Source: Chondrosia reniformis (Eukaryota > Porifera > Demospongiae > Chondrillida > Chondrillidae). Taken from it: 64,000 nt of DNA. Positions within the stretch are counted from its first letter, which is position 1, and every line of letters starts with the position of its first letter. Shown in pieces: positions 45,300 through 55,797 of this stretch. A program made the position numbers and the translations under genes. Location of the stretch: contig OX359202.1 of assembly GCA_947172415.1 (NCBI GenBank), positions 3,322,001 to 3,386,000 on the forward strand, written 5' to 3'. The notes beneath the pieces are model-generated. The model saw nothing but the letters and a program-made list of their open reading frames with translations. It ran no database searches and was not told the DNA's origin.

Positions 45300-45425
45300 T
45301 TAAAACATTAACTGTCATTCCCCATCACACCTCCTATATATATATATATAACCTGGCTGTATCATTCCCACCTCATTCTTTTGCTGATAAAGACCTTTGT
45401 ACTTAAAACGTTCAATAACTTGTAT
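45300..45425 (+). mobile_element. Possible PLE terminal-repeat fragment with decayed hammerhead core
   Basis: The plus strand has TGCTGATAAAGACC, a short insert and AAAACGTTC. This resembles a decayed CTGATGA...GAAACGTC of PLE terminal repeats such as the one at 7816. A TA dinucleotide run lies at 45333-45349. Confidence 0.4.
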
Positions 45426-45569
45426 GTCTAAGTCCTCTGGATAGCTACCTCCATTCATCGTAACCGTATGATTATAACCACGGTAATGGACCTTCACTTT
45501 GCCTGTTATAATGTTATGCTCGACCACTTCCACATCATAAAAGCTTTCTTTCATACGTTTCAGCTTCAT
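45400..45569 (-). pseudogene. Chromo-barrel-like coding fragment (unrecognised)
   Basis: The minus strand encodes FYDVEVVEHNIITGKVKVHY followed by RGYNHTV and YPEDLDIQVIERF. The pattern of alternating strands with KVHYRGY recalls chromo-barrel or Tudor-like modules, which bind chromatin marks and occur in both host proteins and transposon integrases. The expected aromatic cage and terminal helix cannot be confirmed. The last part of the open frame (to 45315) runs into the adjacent PLE-like repeat and a TA run, so it is not real coding. Reading continues upstream of the Met to about 45600 without a clear exon boundary. Function is unknown. Confidence 0.35.
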
Positions 45570-45784
45570 CGTTTTCTTGACTCTTTCACATAATTGTGAG
45601 ATAGAGAGTTACGTTGAAAATGACTTTACTTTCAGTTGTCTTAAGTTCAATCTATCAATCAAAACAAGGGTTTTATCTCCCAAGTGGGAGGTCGCCCTGA
45701 TTACAAACAAACAAAATATAGAGTTTTCTGCGGGCAGAGTTTAATATTTATAACTATACTAGCCTAGAAAAATTTCCTGTATCA
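45570..45784. other. No recognisable gene
   Basis: Non-repetitive stretch between the chromo-like fragment and the LINE remnant. Nothing could be assigned. Confidence 0.4.
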
Positions 45785-46560
45785 ATGTACAATGTTAATA
45801 ATTATTCGAAGGTATTTATCAATCTCCTTCTGGGTTTTCCTCTAGGGCGTTTTCCTGGGATCTTACCATTGAGCACTTTCTTTGTCACTCTACTGATACT
45901 CATCTCTTCTAACCTTTGCTTCCAATGCTGCCGTCTCCTCACAAAATCCAAAACTCCCTCCTGCTTTAATCTGTCCCTAAGATCCACGGTTACTTATTCT
46001 ATCCAATCTCGACACCCCCTCTATCCGTCTTAACACCCTCATCTGTACAGCCTGTATTCGTCCCTTATGCTTTGCCTGTAGAGCCCACACTTCACATCCA
46101 TAGGTCAAGGTGGGTATCACCATAGCATTTACAACTTTTATTTTCGTGCCCTTCATCAGTTCCTTCCTTCCCAGCACTGTATTTCCAATTGCCCCAATCA
46201 TTTTGATGCCTTTCCTATTCTTTGCTCCACTTCCCTATCCATATACCCATCACCACTAATCATTACACCAAGGTACTGCATCTCCTTCACTTGCTCCACC
46301 CTCTTGCCATTCACTTCGACACTGCATACCTCATCTTTCCTTCCAATCCTCATGGCTCTTGTCTTCTGCCAATTCATCTTCATTCCCCATTTTTCCAACT
46401 TATCATTCAGCTCTTGCAGATTGTGCTGTAATGCTTCTTCAGTTTCCGCCAGCATCACCAGGTAATCAGCAAACAATAATACCTCCAACTGCCCAGTGGT
46501 TAACTGCACACTGCCATAAAATTGCTTCCTTGCTTCTGTCACTATCCGGTCTATGAAGAT
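45785..46560 (-). pseudogene. Dead LINE reverse transcriptase C-terminal region
   Basis: The minus strand in three frames (46542-46198, 46201-45977, 45987-45802) gives LLFADYLVMLAETEE, KWGMKMNWQKTRAM, MQYLGVMIS, VIPTLTYGCEVWAL and GKIPGKRPRGKPRRR. This is the same general LINE type as 19355-20120 but a different family. The catalytic FADD has become FADY, which removes one of the metal-binding aspartates. With the frameshifts this makes it clearly inactive. The upstream RT and endonuclease are missing. The orientation is opposite to the Helitron that follows. Confidence 0.8.
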
Positions 46561-46905
46561 GTTAAAAAGCCAGTCTTAAATTATAGCAACTAATCTCTGT
46601 GACTCAAAGGAGGGAGAATTGATCAACAATCACTTTAGCAATTACCACTTATTGTACCCTGATATCACGTATTGCATTACTTAAGAGATAAATGTCTATG
46701 AATACAATTATGGCGTGCATGCATATGAATAATGTTACTCCGCACCCCTAGTACCTTTTGCAAAATGAGCGCAACAAATTCATATGAATTACTGTTGTTA
46801 TGAAATCCATTGCATTATCTTTCAGTTGAGCATATACAACTTATTTACAAAATTTAGAACAAGAAATTTGGGAAAGGATCAGCAAGGAGGAAATGCACCA
46901 AGCAC
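46561..46905. other. No recognisable gene
   Basis: AT-rich spacer between the dead LINE and the first open frame of the Helitron region. Helitron 5' ends are short and I could not identify one here. Confidence 0.4.
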
Positions 46906-47590
46906 ATGGCTTTGGAACCAAGATCAGATAAGTTATACAATTTACAATGTTATGTGAAATGTGGCTGTGTCATGTGGTTTCTGGCATATTTGTCAGCTAC
47001 TCTCCTGTTTCAACCAGTGTCAGACTCTTTACTTATTTTCTGCAGAACTCCACCTGCTGTACAGGGCGAGGAACAGGAAACAGTTGTTCCTGCTATTGAA
47101 CTTTTAGATATGCAGAACCTGTGTCTACCTTGTACCATATGTAGTATTAATTGCACTGATGAATTAATGAATTTGTATCGGCCCTGTGGCTGGGGGATTT
47201 GGTCCTGTGGCTGGGACTATTGGCCCTGTGGCTGGGGCATTTGGTCCTGTGGCTGGGACTATTGGCCCTGTGACTGGGGTAATTCCTTCTGTTGTTGGGG
47301 CCATAAGTCCCATAACTGTGGCAGTTGGTAAAGTGAGATTCTCAGGGAAGTACCAAAGTTTGTTGCAGCTCCAAATGATTTTATAAGGATCACTATTACA
47401 GCTGCAAAAGGGACAAGTCGCAGTCATTATACTGAAAATACTATACTTCAGTACTATAATAGCATAGCAATGAGGAATTATGCATTTATTTTAAGTACTG
47501 TTGATGCTGGCAAGCATACATTCATTTGTCAGAAGCAGTACTGGTTCAGATACACACTGTGGCTTCTATATACAATGCAGAAGATGCTAT
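46906..47590 (+). pseudogene. Open region upstream of the Helitron, unrecognised
   Basis: One frame runs from an ATG at 46906 to about 47590 with a single TAA at 47329-47331. It contains a hydrophobic segment (WFLAYLSATLLF), two CxxC-type pairs (CLPCTICSINC), the 21-bp repeat read as CGWDYWP units, and after the stop a stretch containing RITITAAKGTSRSHYTEN. No domain is recognised. It may be the N-terminal part of the Helitron polyprotein or an unrelated gene captured upstream. The repeat also reads as GPVAG units in another frame, so the true frame is uncertain. Confidence 0.35.
47181..47300 (+). repeat. 21-bp tandem repeat (GPVAG-type in one frame)
   Basis: About six imperfect copies of a 21-bp unit around GGCCCTGTGGCTGGG. 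In one plus frame it reads as elastin-like GPVAG heptads, in another as Cys/Trp-rich heptads. Confidence 0.85.
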
Positions 47591-47743
47591 TATAAACGTA
47601 ATTGCTCCTTAGCCAGTGTACTTACTTTGTTGCTGCTGCTTGGAGGAGATACAGAATCAAATCCAGGTCCTTTAAAGGAATGGCTTAAGAAACAGGCCAA
47701 GAAACAAAAGTATGTGTTGCAAAGAGAAGAAGAGAAGGCTTGA
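47501..47743 (+). pseudogene. Helitron N-terminal leader ending in a 2A-like peptide
   Basis: The frame ends with a hydrophobic run (SVLTLLLLLG) directly followed by GDTESNPGP (47645-47671). This fits the 2A consensus D-x-E-x-N-P-G-P, at which eukaryotic ribosomes can skip a peptide bond between the last Gly and Pro. Such sequences are known in several invertebrate transposons, where the leader may also serve as a signal sequence. Downstream LKEWLKKQAKKQK leads toward the basic repeat region, but a frameshift near 47715-47740 separates them. The upstream start is uncertain. The motif is exact; whether it is translated here is inference. Confidence 0.7.
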
Positions 47744-49085
47744 TTATGCAGACAGTCCTGAACCAAAACGACAGGCATCCAAAGAAAGCTATGAAATTAA
47801 CATTGAAGCCAGAAAATCTGCTTTTAAAGTAAATTACTCTGCTAATTCTGAAGCTAGAAGGGCTTCGGCTAAAGCACGTTACACTGTCAATCCAGAAGCA
47901 AAGAAAGCTGCAGCTAAAGCAAGACACTTTGCTGATCCAGAAGCCAGGAAATCTGCTTTTAAAGTAAACTACTCTACTAATTCTGAAGCTAGAAAGGCTT
48001 CGACTAAAGCACGTTACGCTGTCAATCCAGAAGCAAAGAAAGCTACAGCTAAAGCAAGACACTTTGCTGATCCAGAAGTCAGGAAATTTGCTTTTAAAGT
48101 AAACTACCCTACTAATTCTGAAGCTAGGAAGGCTGCGGCTAAAGCACGTTACGCTGTCAATCCAGAAGCTAAGAAAGCTGCAGATAGAAAAAGGTACAAA
48201 TTCAACTCAGGTGTGAGAAAAGCTGCCTCAAGAGCAAATTATGTTAAAAGACAATGGATGAAAATAGCTGCATCAAAATCAAATTATGAACAGAAAAAGG
48301 AGCATGTAAATATTTATCGTAGAGATACATATGCTTTGAATGAACCAAAAGCATATGCTAGGCAGCAGTATGTAGCAGATTTGCAGAAAAAGCTATTTTC
48401 AAGGCCTTCCTTGAGACTGGAATTAAGGAAAGACATTAAGCAAAGTCATGAAAATATTGCAAGGAAATTGTCAAAAGGTGTCTTGACAAAAATCGTTTAC
48501 AGAATCACTGTACGAAGACTTGTTGACAGGGTAGTCAAGAAGTGCAGAGAGAGAGTGGGACAGTTGCTGAAGGGTGTTCGAGTGGTAAATTCTTTTGAAC
48601 TGTCATCATTGAATTTGGGAGAAAGGTGGCACACTGCTTCATCAGAGCCATTCTTTTATGATACCGCTTACATGCCAATGAAGCAAAACAATGCCATATC
48701 AGTGGATGAGTATGGACGATGCTGCACTGCTGAAGAAGTGGGTGACAGAGACAAAAATACAATGCGTCCCAAAAAGTGGAAGTGCACAGAAGAGTGCAAA
48801 CTGCCAACAGATAAAGAGATTAGTTCCATTGTTGCAGCAAAGGAACTTTACAAAAAATCCCGGCAAGAGCTTAGAAATGGACTTGAGTCCATAGACAAGG
48901 GATGTCAGCATGGACACTATACAGATCGGTGCTTTGCAGCTAAATTCACCAGTCAACTGGATGAGCAAGAGCAGTTCCATAAGCCGCTAGGCCACCCATT
49001 TCCCTGTGCCATTGGAATCTGCAGTAGTCTGCATAAAACCCTCAGTACTGCTTCCCTCACTACCCACAAATACCAAGGTTCCTAG
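47712..49085 (+). pseudogene. Helitron polyprotein N-terminal region with 15-residue basic repeats
   Basis: After KRRLDYADSPEPKRQ come about ten tandem 15-residue repeats such as EARKSAFKVNYSANS and EAKKAAAKARHFADP (about 47800-48225). They are organised in a 45-residue super-unit that recurs two to three times at 135 bp. The repeats are rich in Lys, Arg and Ala and probably helical; nucleic-acid binding is likely but inferred. The later part includes LGERWHTASSEPFFYDTAYM and a Cys-containing region RCCTAEEVGD. Similar repeats precede the Rep domain in many animal Helitron proteins. The frame ends by frameshift at about 49085, and the protein continues in another frame at 49100. Confidence 0.75.
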
Positions 49086-49099
49086 TCTGGCTATATTCT

Positions 49100-50383
49100 G
49101 CAAGAAACCACCATCGCCAAATTTATGCCATTGATGTGGCACTTGGTTTAGTAGATTTTGATCTACCAAAGGATGCTGCTGGCATCAGTCACTGTGAGGA
49201 ACTATGTCAGAGTGAGTGTGAATCATCTCAAGAGAACTTGGCAGCAGGTCTTCCTAGTCTGGAACCCTTGCTTCAAGTAAAGCATGCCAATCTGATTACT
49301 AAACTGGGGAAGGAGGTTGGTGATGACCCAGAGTATGCATTTTGTTGTTGTGAGCGTTTGCACCAACGAAAGAATGTCACAAGCATGAAGAAGAGTGCCT
49401 TAAAGTTTGTGACAAAGGTCTAGCAGCAATTAAAGAAGTACATACTTGAGCAGAACAATGAAACTGAAATTGATTCTCTGTATGTGTGCCAATACTGCCG
49501 ACCAATTCTGAATGACAACAAGGTACCTTCGCGCTGTATTCTGAATGGTTTAATAACTGAGCCTATGCCTGCAGAACTAGCTAAATTGGATGTTTTGAGT
49601 AGACAGCTGATTCAACGAGCGAAAGCATTTCAGACAATTGTAAGGTTAGGCACATACACAGCCAAAGTGCCTATTTACAATTCACTGAAAGCTTGTAGGG
49701 GAACCATGTTCTTTCTTCCCCTACCTTTGAAAAAAACTTTGGAAACATTAGGAAATGTGAAGACTGTCAACCAAGAGAGCAATTCACTCTCGCAGAAATC
49801 TGACCAAGATCCACATGTGCCATTGCCTGACCCTGAATTGTACATCATGGTCAATGGAACACCTTCAGAGAAGAAGGTCAATTGGCGCAGCATAGTTGAT
49901 GTGAGTGCAGTCAAGACTGCCATTCGAAAACTAAGAGAAATAAATTGGCTTTACAAAGAAGTTGCTGATACAAGCATTAATGAGGTGGCACAACAAGTCA
50001 TTGAAACTGCAGACAGTGCAACCAGTACCATGTTAGTAAAGGCTAGTAAGGAAGATGTGTCCAGCTTTCAGTCATACACCATTCGTAGTTTGAATGTGAA
50101 GCAGTCTACAGTTTGTGATATTGAACAGTACAAACTGCTTAGTGTAAAGGAGGATGCACTTGACAATCGCCAAAAATTCCTGGATGTCATGTGCTTTCCT
50201 CATCCGTTCCCAAGTGGTAGGTTTGGTGAGTTTCACCCATGTGAATTAAAAATCTCCTCCAGTGAGTATGCCAAATCTCGGCTGTTAAACAAGGACACTA
50301 GTTTTCGAAAAGATCCCCAGTATGTATTTTTCTCCTTTGGCAGAAAGAATTATGGGAGCTCTCTGCAGGGGTTTACAATTTGA
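49100..50383 (+). pseudogene. Helitron polyprotein, DUF6570-like region and pre-Rep segment
   Basis: Two in-frame segments (to 49423, then from 49484) are separated by a TAG. The first has AIDVALGLVDFDLP and DDPEYAFCCCERLHQRKN; the second has LYVCQYCRPILNDNKVPSRC, forming Cys pairs, then LAKLDVLSRQLIQRAKAFQT. This is the DUF6570-type region found ahead of Rep in many Helitron proteins. The later part has CFPHPFPSGRFGE followed by YVFFSFGRKN, the entry to the Helitron helicase-like N-terminal domain. A frame change at 50380 separates it from the HUH motif. Confidence 0.75.
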
Positions 50384-51147
50384 TGAAAAGGACAGAACAC
50401 CAAAGAATGTCTGTGCAGTTGTTCTTAGACAAGGTATCACATGCTGATGAATCGGTGGAAGCAAACGTGTCCACAATATTGCAGTCCATTCGAGGCACTA
50501 AGCAGTACTGGTTCTTGAGGTACAGTGAACTGCGTTGCATGCTTCATGAATGGGGTACTCCTACCCTGTTTCTCACATTCAGTTGTGCTGAATATGAGTC
50601 TCCAGAGATTGGAAGTTACCTAAAAAAAATTAATCAGGTATCTGACAGCTATCCAGTTGGCAAACTGTGCTGTGAAGATCCCATTTCAGTGTCTAGGAAG
50701 TTTTCTGTAAAGTTCCATGCCTTGTTCAATACTGTGATTCTAAAAGGACAGGTTTTTGGCAAGGTAGAGCACTATTTCTTCAAGAAGGAATATCAGACAC
50801 GGGGTGCACCTCATTATCATGTTGTCCTCTGGTTACAAAATGCACCAGTGATTGGCAAGGATTAGCCAAAGCGAGTGCTAGATTGGATTCAGAAGAGAAT
50901 CACTTGTCAAATACCTGAAGAAAGGACCAATCCAGAGTTGCACAGGTTGGTCATTAGGTACCAGATGCACAAATACAGCAACTACTGCAAGCGAAAGGCA
51001 AGGTACAATGGAGCATTTGTGACTAGATGCAAGTCTGAATTTCCACGGGAAGTCAGTGACACTGGCTCTTTGAACAGTGTGGAAGATTGCCTCAAATCAA
51101 GAAAAAATTATACCACCTTCCACGGGCAGAACAGGAGACGAGAGTAA
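50380..51147 (+). pseudogene. Helitron Rep domain, HUH part
   Basis: Contains the conserved Rep block TPTLFLTFSCAEYESP and the HUH metal-binding motif in RGAPHYHVVLW (histidines at 50812-50814 and 50818-50820). The Rep endonuclease nicks single-stranded DNA for rolling-circle transposition. A TAG at 50863-50865 interrupts the frame, which then continues through RYQMHKYSNYCKRKARYNG, the Cys/His segment typical of Helitron Rep. A further frameshift near an A6 run (about 51105) separates it from the catalytic tyrosines. The active-site histidines are intact, but the gene is not. Confidence 0.85.
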
Positions 51148-52448
51148 ATGATTACAATCCTCTGTTGCTTTTGCTGTGGAAAGCAAATATTGATGTACAG
51201 TTTATTGCCGAGTCGTCACTAGCCCTTGCTCACTATGTGACTGGATATGTCACAAAGGCAGAAAGAAGTAACATGCAGGATCTGGGGCAGGAAATTGGCT
51301 CCAACAAAAGTGTGTACAGTCGACTTTGGAGCTTTGGTATCAGAAGTTTGCGTTCTCGAGAGTGTGGACTCTATGAAGCAAGCGATCTGTTGATTGGCGA
51401 TCACTTGTGTGAAAAGTCTGACACAATTCAGTGGATTGATGCCACCTTTCCACACAAAAGGAAACGCAGACTGAAGGATCACAGTAGGCTGCAAGAGCTT
51501 GGAAAGGGAGATCCAAATTCAACTGAAATCTTTGAAGACAGTGTCATTGACACATACTACTCACAAAGGCCAGCAGAAATGGAGGAGGTTTGCCTTTATG
51601 ATTTTGTTAAATACTATGCCAAGTGTAAAGATGACAAATCAGGGCAGCGCAAGTATCACAGGCTTACCAAGCCCTGTCTTCCAAATCACAGGCTCTTTGA
51701 TCCTAACAAAGAGGATCAGAAGGAAGAGTACTTTTACTCCATGCTACTGTTGTTTGCGCCTTTTAGAAGTGAAGGTAATCTACTTGCAGAGAATGAATCT
51801 GCTGAAAAAGCCTTTGCTCATTTAGTAGAGGCCAACCCTGACATGTGCAGCCACCATGACAGATTGCAGCAAATGCTGAAAGCAAATGCTAAAGTAAAGG
51901 AGATTAATGAAGCTAGACAAGAAGAGGCAACTTTCTCTGTTGACAAAGAGGACGAGGACAAAGGACCCCAAATTGTTGGGGAAGCAACAGCAGCTATGAA
52001 TGATGTCCAGGAGCTGCAAGCAAATTGTACTTATGAAATCAGCCTTGAAGTGCCAATTGACAAATTGAATGCAGACCAGTCACGTGTCTTTACACGCATG
52101 TCTGAACACCTTCTACACCAACAAAAACATGAGTCTGGAGTGTGCTCACAATTGCAACCACTGCAAATGTTTGTTAGCGGAGTTGGAGGGACTGGAAAAG
52201 CTTTCCTTATTGAAGCCATCAGAGCTCAGGTGGCTACAATATGGAAAGACAAGCATGAGACACTTCTCTGTGCAGTGGCTGCACCAACTGGGCTTGCAGC
52301 CTTTAATGTTGGTGGCGTTACTGTGCATCGTTTGTTTCAGTTACCCATTGAGCATGAGGGAAAAGAAGCTGGCTATTGGGGACTGCCGCGAGACTCATTG
52401 AAGATCATGAGAACGACACTTCCAAGATGTGAAACTTTTCATAATTGA
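51087..52448 (+). pseudogene. Helitron Rep C-terminal tyrosines and start of Pif1-type helicase
   Basis: VNDYNPLLLLLWKANIDVQ leads to HYVTGYVTK, the two-tyrosine Rep motif (codons at 51234-51236 and 51246-51248). These are the nucleophiles that link to DNA ends in Helitrons. After a linker of about 280 residues the SF1 helicase begins at DKLNADQSRVF with a Walker A GVGGTGKAF (52179-52205), in which alanine stands where Ser or Thr normally coordinates magnesium. Then follow AAPTGLAAFNVGGVTVH and a frameshift near 52425. The helicase unwinds the donor strand behind Rep. The P-loop substitution and frame breaks point to an inactive copy. Confidence 0.88.
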
Positions 52449-53502
52449 TGAAGTGTCTATGCTATCTAGTCTCAACCTGGCCTATCTTCATTTCCGCCTG
52501 GAAGAAGTGTTTGGGACTGACAATTGGTTTGGGTCAATCAATATTCTCTTTGTGGGTGATCTTCTGCAGCTGGCTTCAGTCAATGGCGCACCTGTGTTTG
52601 CCAAACTGAACAACAAAGCAGTTTTATCAAAGCTAGGTTGCATGACTTCAGTCAACATCTGGAAGGACACTGTAGAATATGATGAGCTGACAATTAATGA
52701 GCGTCAGAGAAAGGACACACAATTCTGTGGAATTCTGGATGAAATCCGACGTGGTTGCGTGTGTGAAGAATGTGTTAAAACTCTGGAAGAGAGAGTTATC
52801 CATGGTCCAATAACTGATAAATTTGAGGAACTGATGCACTCTGGGAAGTCGCCTGTATGCCTATTTCCTACACGAAAGGCATGCGAAGAGTTAAACAATG
52901 AAATGCTCAGCAAGTTACAGTGCAAGACTGTTGAAATTTTCTGCACCGATGAAGTAGATGAAACTAAAGGCATGCATAAATGGAGCAAAAAAGAAGCAGA
53001 AGAGCTAAAGAGACTGAACAAAGACTGCAACCTAACTGCTGGTTTAGAGGCTGTGCTTCGTATTGCTGTTGGGGTAAGAGTCATGTTGCGTAGGAATACT
53101 AACACAAGCTTGGGGTTAGTTAATGGTGCACTTGGCACAGTTGTGTCCATTGGTGCACACAAAGTGACGGTGAAGTTTGACCACATGAGCACAGAGTATG
53201 AAGTAGAAAAGGTCAAGAGCAGATTTCTTGTAATGAGGAGAGTCTATGTTTACAGGGAACAGTTTCCACTGATATTGGCTTATGCTGTAACAATCCACAA
53301 GTGTCAAAGTCTTTCTCTTGACTGTGCCTTGATGGATTTTTGTGACCAGGTCTTCAGTTCAGGTATGGCCTATGTTGCACTGTCACGAGTAAGATCACTT
53401 GATGGGGTGCACCTGTTGCCTTTGATAGAAAGTCAATTATCGTATGCTCAAAGTGTCTGCTGGAAATTAACAGGTTACGAGAATTGCATAGACCAGACTT
53501 AA
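52429..53502 (+). pseudogene. Helitron Pif1-type helicase, C-terminal part
   Basis: Continues the helicase with Walker B in KLFIIDEVSMLS (Asp-Glu at 52447-52452) and NILFVGDLLQLASVNG (motif III). Next come the middle region VNIWKDTVEYDELTINERQR, LVNGALGTVVSI, and the terminal motifs LAYAVTIHKCQSLSLD and YVALSRVRSLDGVHL (motifs V and VI). All are standard for Pif1/RecD-like Helitron helicases. It is open over the whole 357 codons, the best-preserved part of the element. A short frame overlap (53484-53502) leads to the OTU segment, so the two were probably one polyprotein joined across a frameshift. Confidence 0.9.
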
Positions 53503-54290
53503 TGGTCTATGCTTTGCCACCTGAACAAAGTAGCATTAGAAAGAGAAAGCTCAGTGGTTCTTGCACATTCCCACCTGACCCTAAAAAGCAAAAGAAGAGT
53601 CTGAAAGGTTCAACTGCAAGCTCCAAAAATGCTCGAAAGAGGCCACTTTGCCAGATAAAGCAAAATAAAAGGCAACTTGCAGAGAAGCCATGTATTGAAA
53701 TTGACAGCAACAACAGAGGTTGGAGTCAATTGAAACGATGCTCATTTAGGTTCCATCCAGTTGATTCTAAGTGGCAAAATAAAGCATGCAGTAGGGTAGG
53801 TGTCCAGTACCAACGACCTTGTCGATTTGGGTATGGCACACCAGGCTGCCCTCTGACACGGCCCAACTTCCAGACAGTGAGACGGATGCTTCCAGATGGC
53901 AATTGTCTTTTCCGTTTAATCTCAATGATCATCACAGGGTCACAAGAAGACCATCTTGCCGTTAGAAATACAATCATCAACCATATGCAAAAGATTGCAA
54001 CCCTCTTGCTAGGAGCGCATGTAACTCAGAACAGTATTGCTGAGTACATACAGGACACACACATGGACAGGGATGGCGCATGGGGTACAGATGTAGAAAT
54101 CCTCACTTTGGCTCATTTACTGCAGACTAACATTTATGTGTTTGACACCAGTTCTGATAGCTGGCTACTGTATAGTCCTTACCACTTGGACCACACTTTG
54201 CCGGTTGACAGCAGTGCAAAGTCAATGTACATTGTGCATTTTCCACAACATTTTGAGGTAGTCTCATCTGTGGTGAAGGCGGAGACTTGA
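53484..54290 (+). pseudogene. Helitron C-terminal OTU-like cysteine protease domain
   Basis: After a Lys-rich linker (RKRKLSG, PKKQKK) and a Cys-containing segment (RPCRFGYGTPGCPLTRPNF) comes the OTU core. The catalytic DGNC lies in PDGNCLFRLISMI (Cys codon 53904-53906), followed by EDHLAVRNTIINHM and GTDVEILTLAHLLQTNIYVF. A histidine occurs in FPQHFEVV (codon 54249-54251). OTU domains are deubiquitinase-type cysteine proteases, and animal Helitrons and Helentrons often carry one. Its role in transposition is unknown. The Cys and His are preserved and the frame is open to a TGA at 54288-54290. The ATG at 53484 is likely not the true start, since the domain reads as a fusion to the helicase. 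Confidence 0.85.
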
Positions 54291-54984
54291 GACACATGGG
54301 GTTAATGTATTGTGCATGTTCACAGGCTGTGGCTGAGGTGGTTAACTCTGTGGCTGGAGTTGTAAATGGGTGGCTCGAGTATAGTGTACACAGTGATGTT
54401 GGTGCATTGCTTGCTCTTTGGCTGGGATTGAGAGATGGTAAATTGGCCTATATACAGTGAATGCTCTGACACCATGAGTCTTTGATCTATTCTTGCTTAT
54501 AATATTTAATACATTTTATACATTAAAGTTTACATACATTTTACACAATTTGCAAGTTCTCAAGTGCCCATAGACTCCAACTGAAAGAGTAAGAACTCAT
54601 TATATTTTCTATTATAATTGCCAATATCATATGTTGGTTCACAACCAAATGTTGATAGACACTTTTCACTCTTGTCCTTGCAGAATTCTCCTACTATAAA
54701 TGAAGTTTTGTGAAATGAAGAAAAATTCCTTTAATTAAGAGTCAAAGATTTGACGCCAAGTACATCTTACAATTACACCATGAACATGGTGCACCTTTCA
54801 CTATCCTTTACTAACTGCATTGACAATATACAGATGACATTCAACTGCACTTAAATTACTTTTGTTTTGTTAAGCTGAATCATTTGGAAGCCACAAAGTT
54901 TATTATATTTAAATATTTAAGATGTAAATTAATGAAGAATTAATTATGGGGTATGCATGGAGGTTAACCCTAAATTATATATCA
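54291..54984. other. Helitron 3' flank, no gene
   Basis: Non-coding. It begins with a GCTGTGGCTGAGG-type stretch reminiscent of the 21-bp repeat at 47181. I could not identify a 3' hairpin followed by CTRR, so the Helitron boundary is unknown. Confidence 0.4.
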
Positions 54985-55797
54985 GCTTGTGCCCCATAAA
55001 AAGTACAGAAACTAGAGAACAATAAAAATTTTCTACAAAATAGTGAAGATGTAGGGATGGCACAAAAAGTATAGGAACAAGAAAGGGATGTTACCCAGTG
55101 AAGCATTACTGTGCATGCATCATACAACCAAGGGTGTCGCAACATATCCCTACATCTGGCAACATTGGCATTGGAACTGGGGCAGATGAAGCTGCAGTAC
55201 CCCTAACATGCCTAATCCTCACAATTGCCGTGATGCAGTGAAATTAGTGTAAAGGCTGCAAATAAGTATAGAACCTATCAGTCTTTTATCAGCTGAAGAA
55301 GGTCTGCACAAAGTATTATGTGTAACAATGTTTACTCTATGTCCCACTTCCCTGTATATATAAAATTTAAATGGCTCAAATGAATAAAACATTTGTTTGC
55401 ATATAGAATGACAAATTTTAAGGCTTCCTGTATGGTGGCATATACCATTGTATATATACGTCCTGAAATAATCTTAATTGTTCTGACATGCTATATACGA
55501 ATGATGCATGACTGAAAGCTGGACACATCTTCCCTACTATAGCCTTCTCCACCAGAATGACAAAGGCTTCCTGTATGGTGGCATATATCAATGTACAAGG
55601 GAAGAATAAGGTAGACACCATGTATTTTCTAGTGGAAAGCACACCAGGTCAGATGTAGGGATATGTTGCAACACCCTTGGTTGTATGATTCATGCACAGC
55701 TAATGCTTCACTGCATAACATCCCTTTCTTGTTCCTATACTTTTTGTGCCATCCCTACATCTTCAACATTTTTGTAGAAAATTTTTATTTTTCTCTA
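54985..55797 (+). mobile_element. Dual-hairpin foldback element, right half with expanded loop
   Basis: Starts with AGCTTGTGCCCCATAAAAAG, matching the internal sequence of copy 2 just before its palindrome (about 26870-26886). It then has the inner arm (about 55008-55160) and the outer arm (about 55649-55797), separated by about 490 bp of loop. The loop holds a direct repeat of GGCTTCCTGTATGGTGGCAT (about 55422 and 55563). It ends TTCTCTAG like copy 2. It is probably the other half of the element that begins at 44741. Confidence 0.75.

Noticed and set aside
47685..48062. A minus-strand frame with repeated SCFSCSF segments.
   Set aside because: It is the antisense of the 15-residue basic repeats of the Helitron protein.
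55418..55642. A 74-codon minus-strand frame in the loop of the right-hand foldback half.
   Set aside because: It spans a direct repeat of the loop (GGCTTCCTGTATGG) and shows no domain; too short to support.
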